From: an uncultured Clostridium sp.
Lineage (GTDB): Bacteria > Bacillota > Clostridia > TANB77 > CAG-508
Assembly: GCA_946497585.1 (NCBI GenBank)
Contig: CAMMLF010000087.1
Location: forward strand, 1-6,832
Direction of reading: 5' to 3'
DNA: 6,832 bases
Shown here: in pieces, positions 6,490 through 6,832 of the stretch
How the letters are laid out: the number at the start of each line of letters is the position of its first letter
How positions within the stretch are numbered: position 1 is the stretch's first letter
Made by a program: the position numbers and the translations under genes
Notes under the pieces: model-generated
What the model saw: the letters and a program-made list of their open reading frames with translations, nothing else
What the model was told of the DNA's origin: nothing
Databases searched by the model: none

Positions 6490-6747
6490 CTAGAATTTTC
6501 TATAAATAAAGATTGAAATTATTATACCAATTATACTTGAAATATTTATATTAAACATTATTGCAAATGATAGACTTACAACTCCTAAATCTAATGATAT
6601 AGGATCTGTTAACCCAAAGTTTTGTCCATAAGAAAGCCAACTTAGCCAACTTACCCCTTGTGTCAACTCTCCTATTAACCCTCCTATAACTAGTCCACAT
6701 AATATAAATATTATTAGTACAAATGTACTTTTATCTCTTGTTGCCAT
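6490..6747 (-). CDS. DUF4321 family small membrane protein
   Basis: The 85-residue product matches from memory the DUF4321 family, short clostridial membrane proteins of unknown function often found next to radC and the mre genes. Two hydrophobic stretches are visible: about 9-28 (LVIGGLIGEL follows, Gly-rich) and about 55-82. Between them lies a short loop with SYGQNFGLTDPISLDLGVVSLSF-like residues (39-61) typical of the family, and the chain ends in IYRKF. The ATG at 6747 is chosen because GGAGGT (6755-6760) sits 7 nt upstream. An in-frame ATG at 6762 overlaps that ribosome site and would add five implausible residues. A good promoter lies just upstream, so this is probably the first gene of the transcription unit that continues into radC and mreB. 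Nothing in the sequence indicates a biochemical function. Confidence 0.8.
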   Translation of the reverse strand: MATRDKSTFVLIIFILCGLVIGGLIGELTQGVSWLSWLSYGQNFGLTDPISLDLGVVSLSFAIMFNINISSIIGIIISIFIYRKF

Positions 6748-6796
6748 ATAGTTTACCTCCATTTTATCTTACGGATAATTATAATTTAACATTTGT

Positions 6797-6825
6797 ATTA
6801 TATATTTTTTTCCAAGGTTTTTCAA
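6797..6825 (-). promoter_or_regulatory. Sigma-A promoter for the DUF4321-radC-mre unit
   Basis: On the minus strand TTGAAA (6820-6825) and TATAAT (6797-6802) are separated by exactly 17 nt. Transcription should start near 6790, giving a leader of about 40 nt before the ATG at 6747. The spacer is A-rich. This is probably the main promoter for the small membrane protein and may drive radC and mreBCD as well. Confidence 0.7.
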
Positions 6826-6832
6826 GGTGTTT

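Noticed and set aside
6748..6762. ATG at 6762 as start of the small membrane protein
   Set aside because: It overlaps the GGAGGT ribosome site that clearly serves the ATG at 6747.

Overview
The window is AT-rich and strongly clostridial in character (low-GC Firmicutes). All real genes lie on the minus strand and form one cell-shape and division cluster. In transcription order (high to low coordinates) they are: a small DUF4321 membrane protein, radC, mreB, mreC, mreD, a class B penicillin-binding protein (PBP2/MrdA type) and minC. This is the known Firmicutes synteny radC-mreB-mreC-mreD-minC(-minD), in the clostridial version with a transpeptidase gene between mreD and minC. minD would be expected just beyond position 1, but the window ends before any start codon for it.

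Layout: 6797-6825 holds a good sigma-A-type promoter for the first gene (6490-6747). radC (5665-6402) follows, perhaps with a weaker promoter of its own. mreB (4592-5629), mreC (3554-4366) and mreD (2943-3476, TTG start) encode the elongasome scaffold and its membrane partners. The PBP2 gene (795-2864, probably GTG start) encodes the transpeptidase that inserts wall material under MreBCD control. A second, near-consensus extended -10 promoter (744-772) drives minC (62-676), the septum-site inhibitor. The genes therefore link lateral wall growth (MreBCD-PBP2) with division-site choice (MinC).

The coding content is ordinary. What stands out is in the intergenic DNA. (1) A 161-bp, relatively GC-rich, near-palindromic element sits between mreB and mreC (4421-4581), flanked by an 11-of-12 direct repeat; it looks like a MITE-like or other non-coding palindromic repeat insertion. 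(2) A short segment in the mreC-mreD gap (about 3494-3543) resembles one arm of that element. (3) Just after minC (11-57) lies a bulged hairpin with a GGGGACGGT foot, resembling REP-type elements common in clostridial genomes. None of the three looks like an intrinsic terminator, so the operon is probably read through them as structured RNA. I found no RNA gene, CRISPR array, transposase or new protein system.
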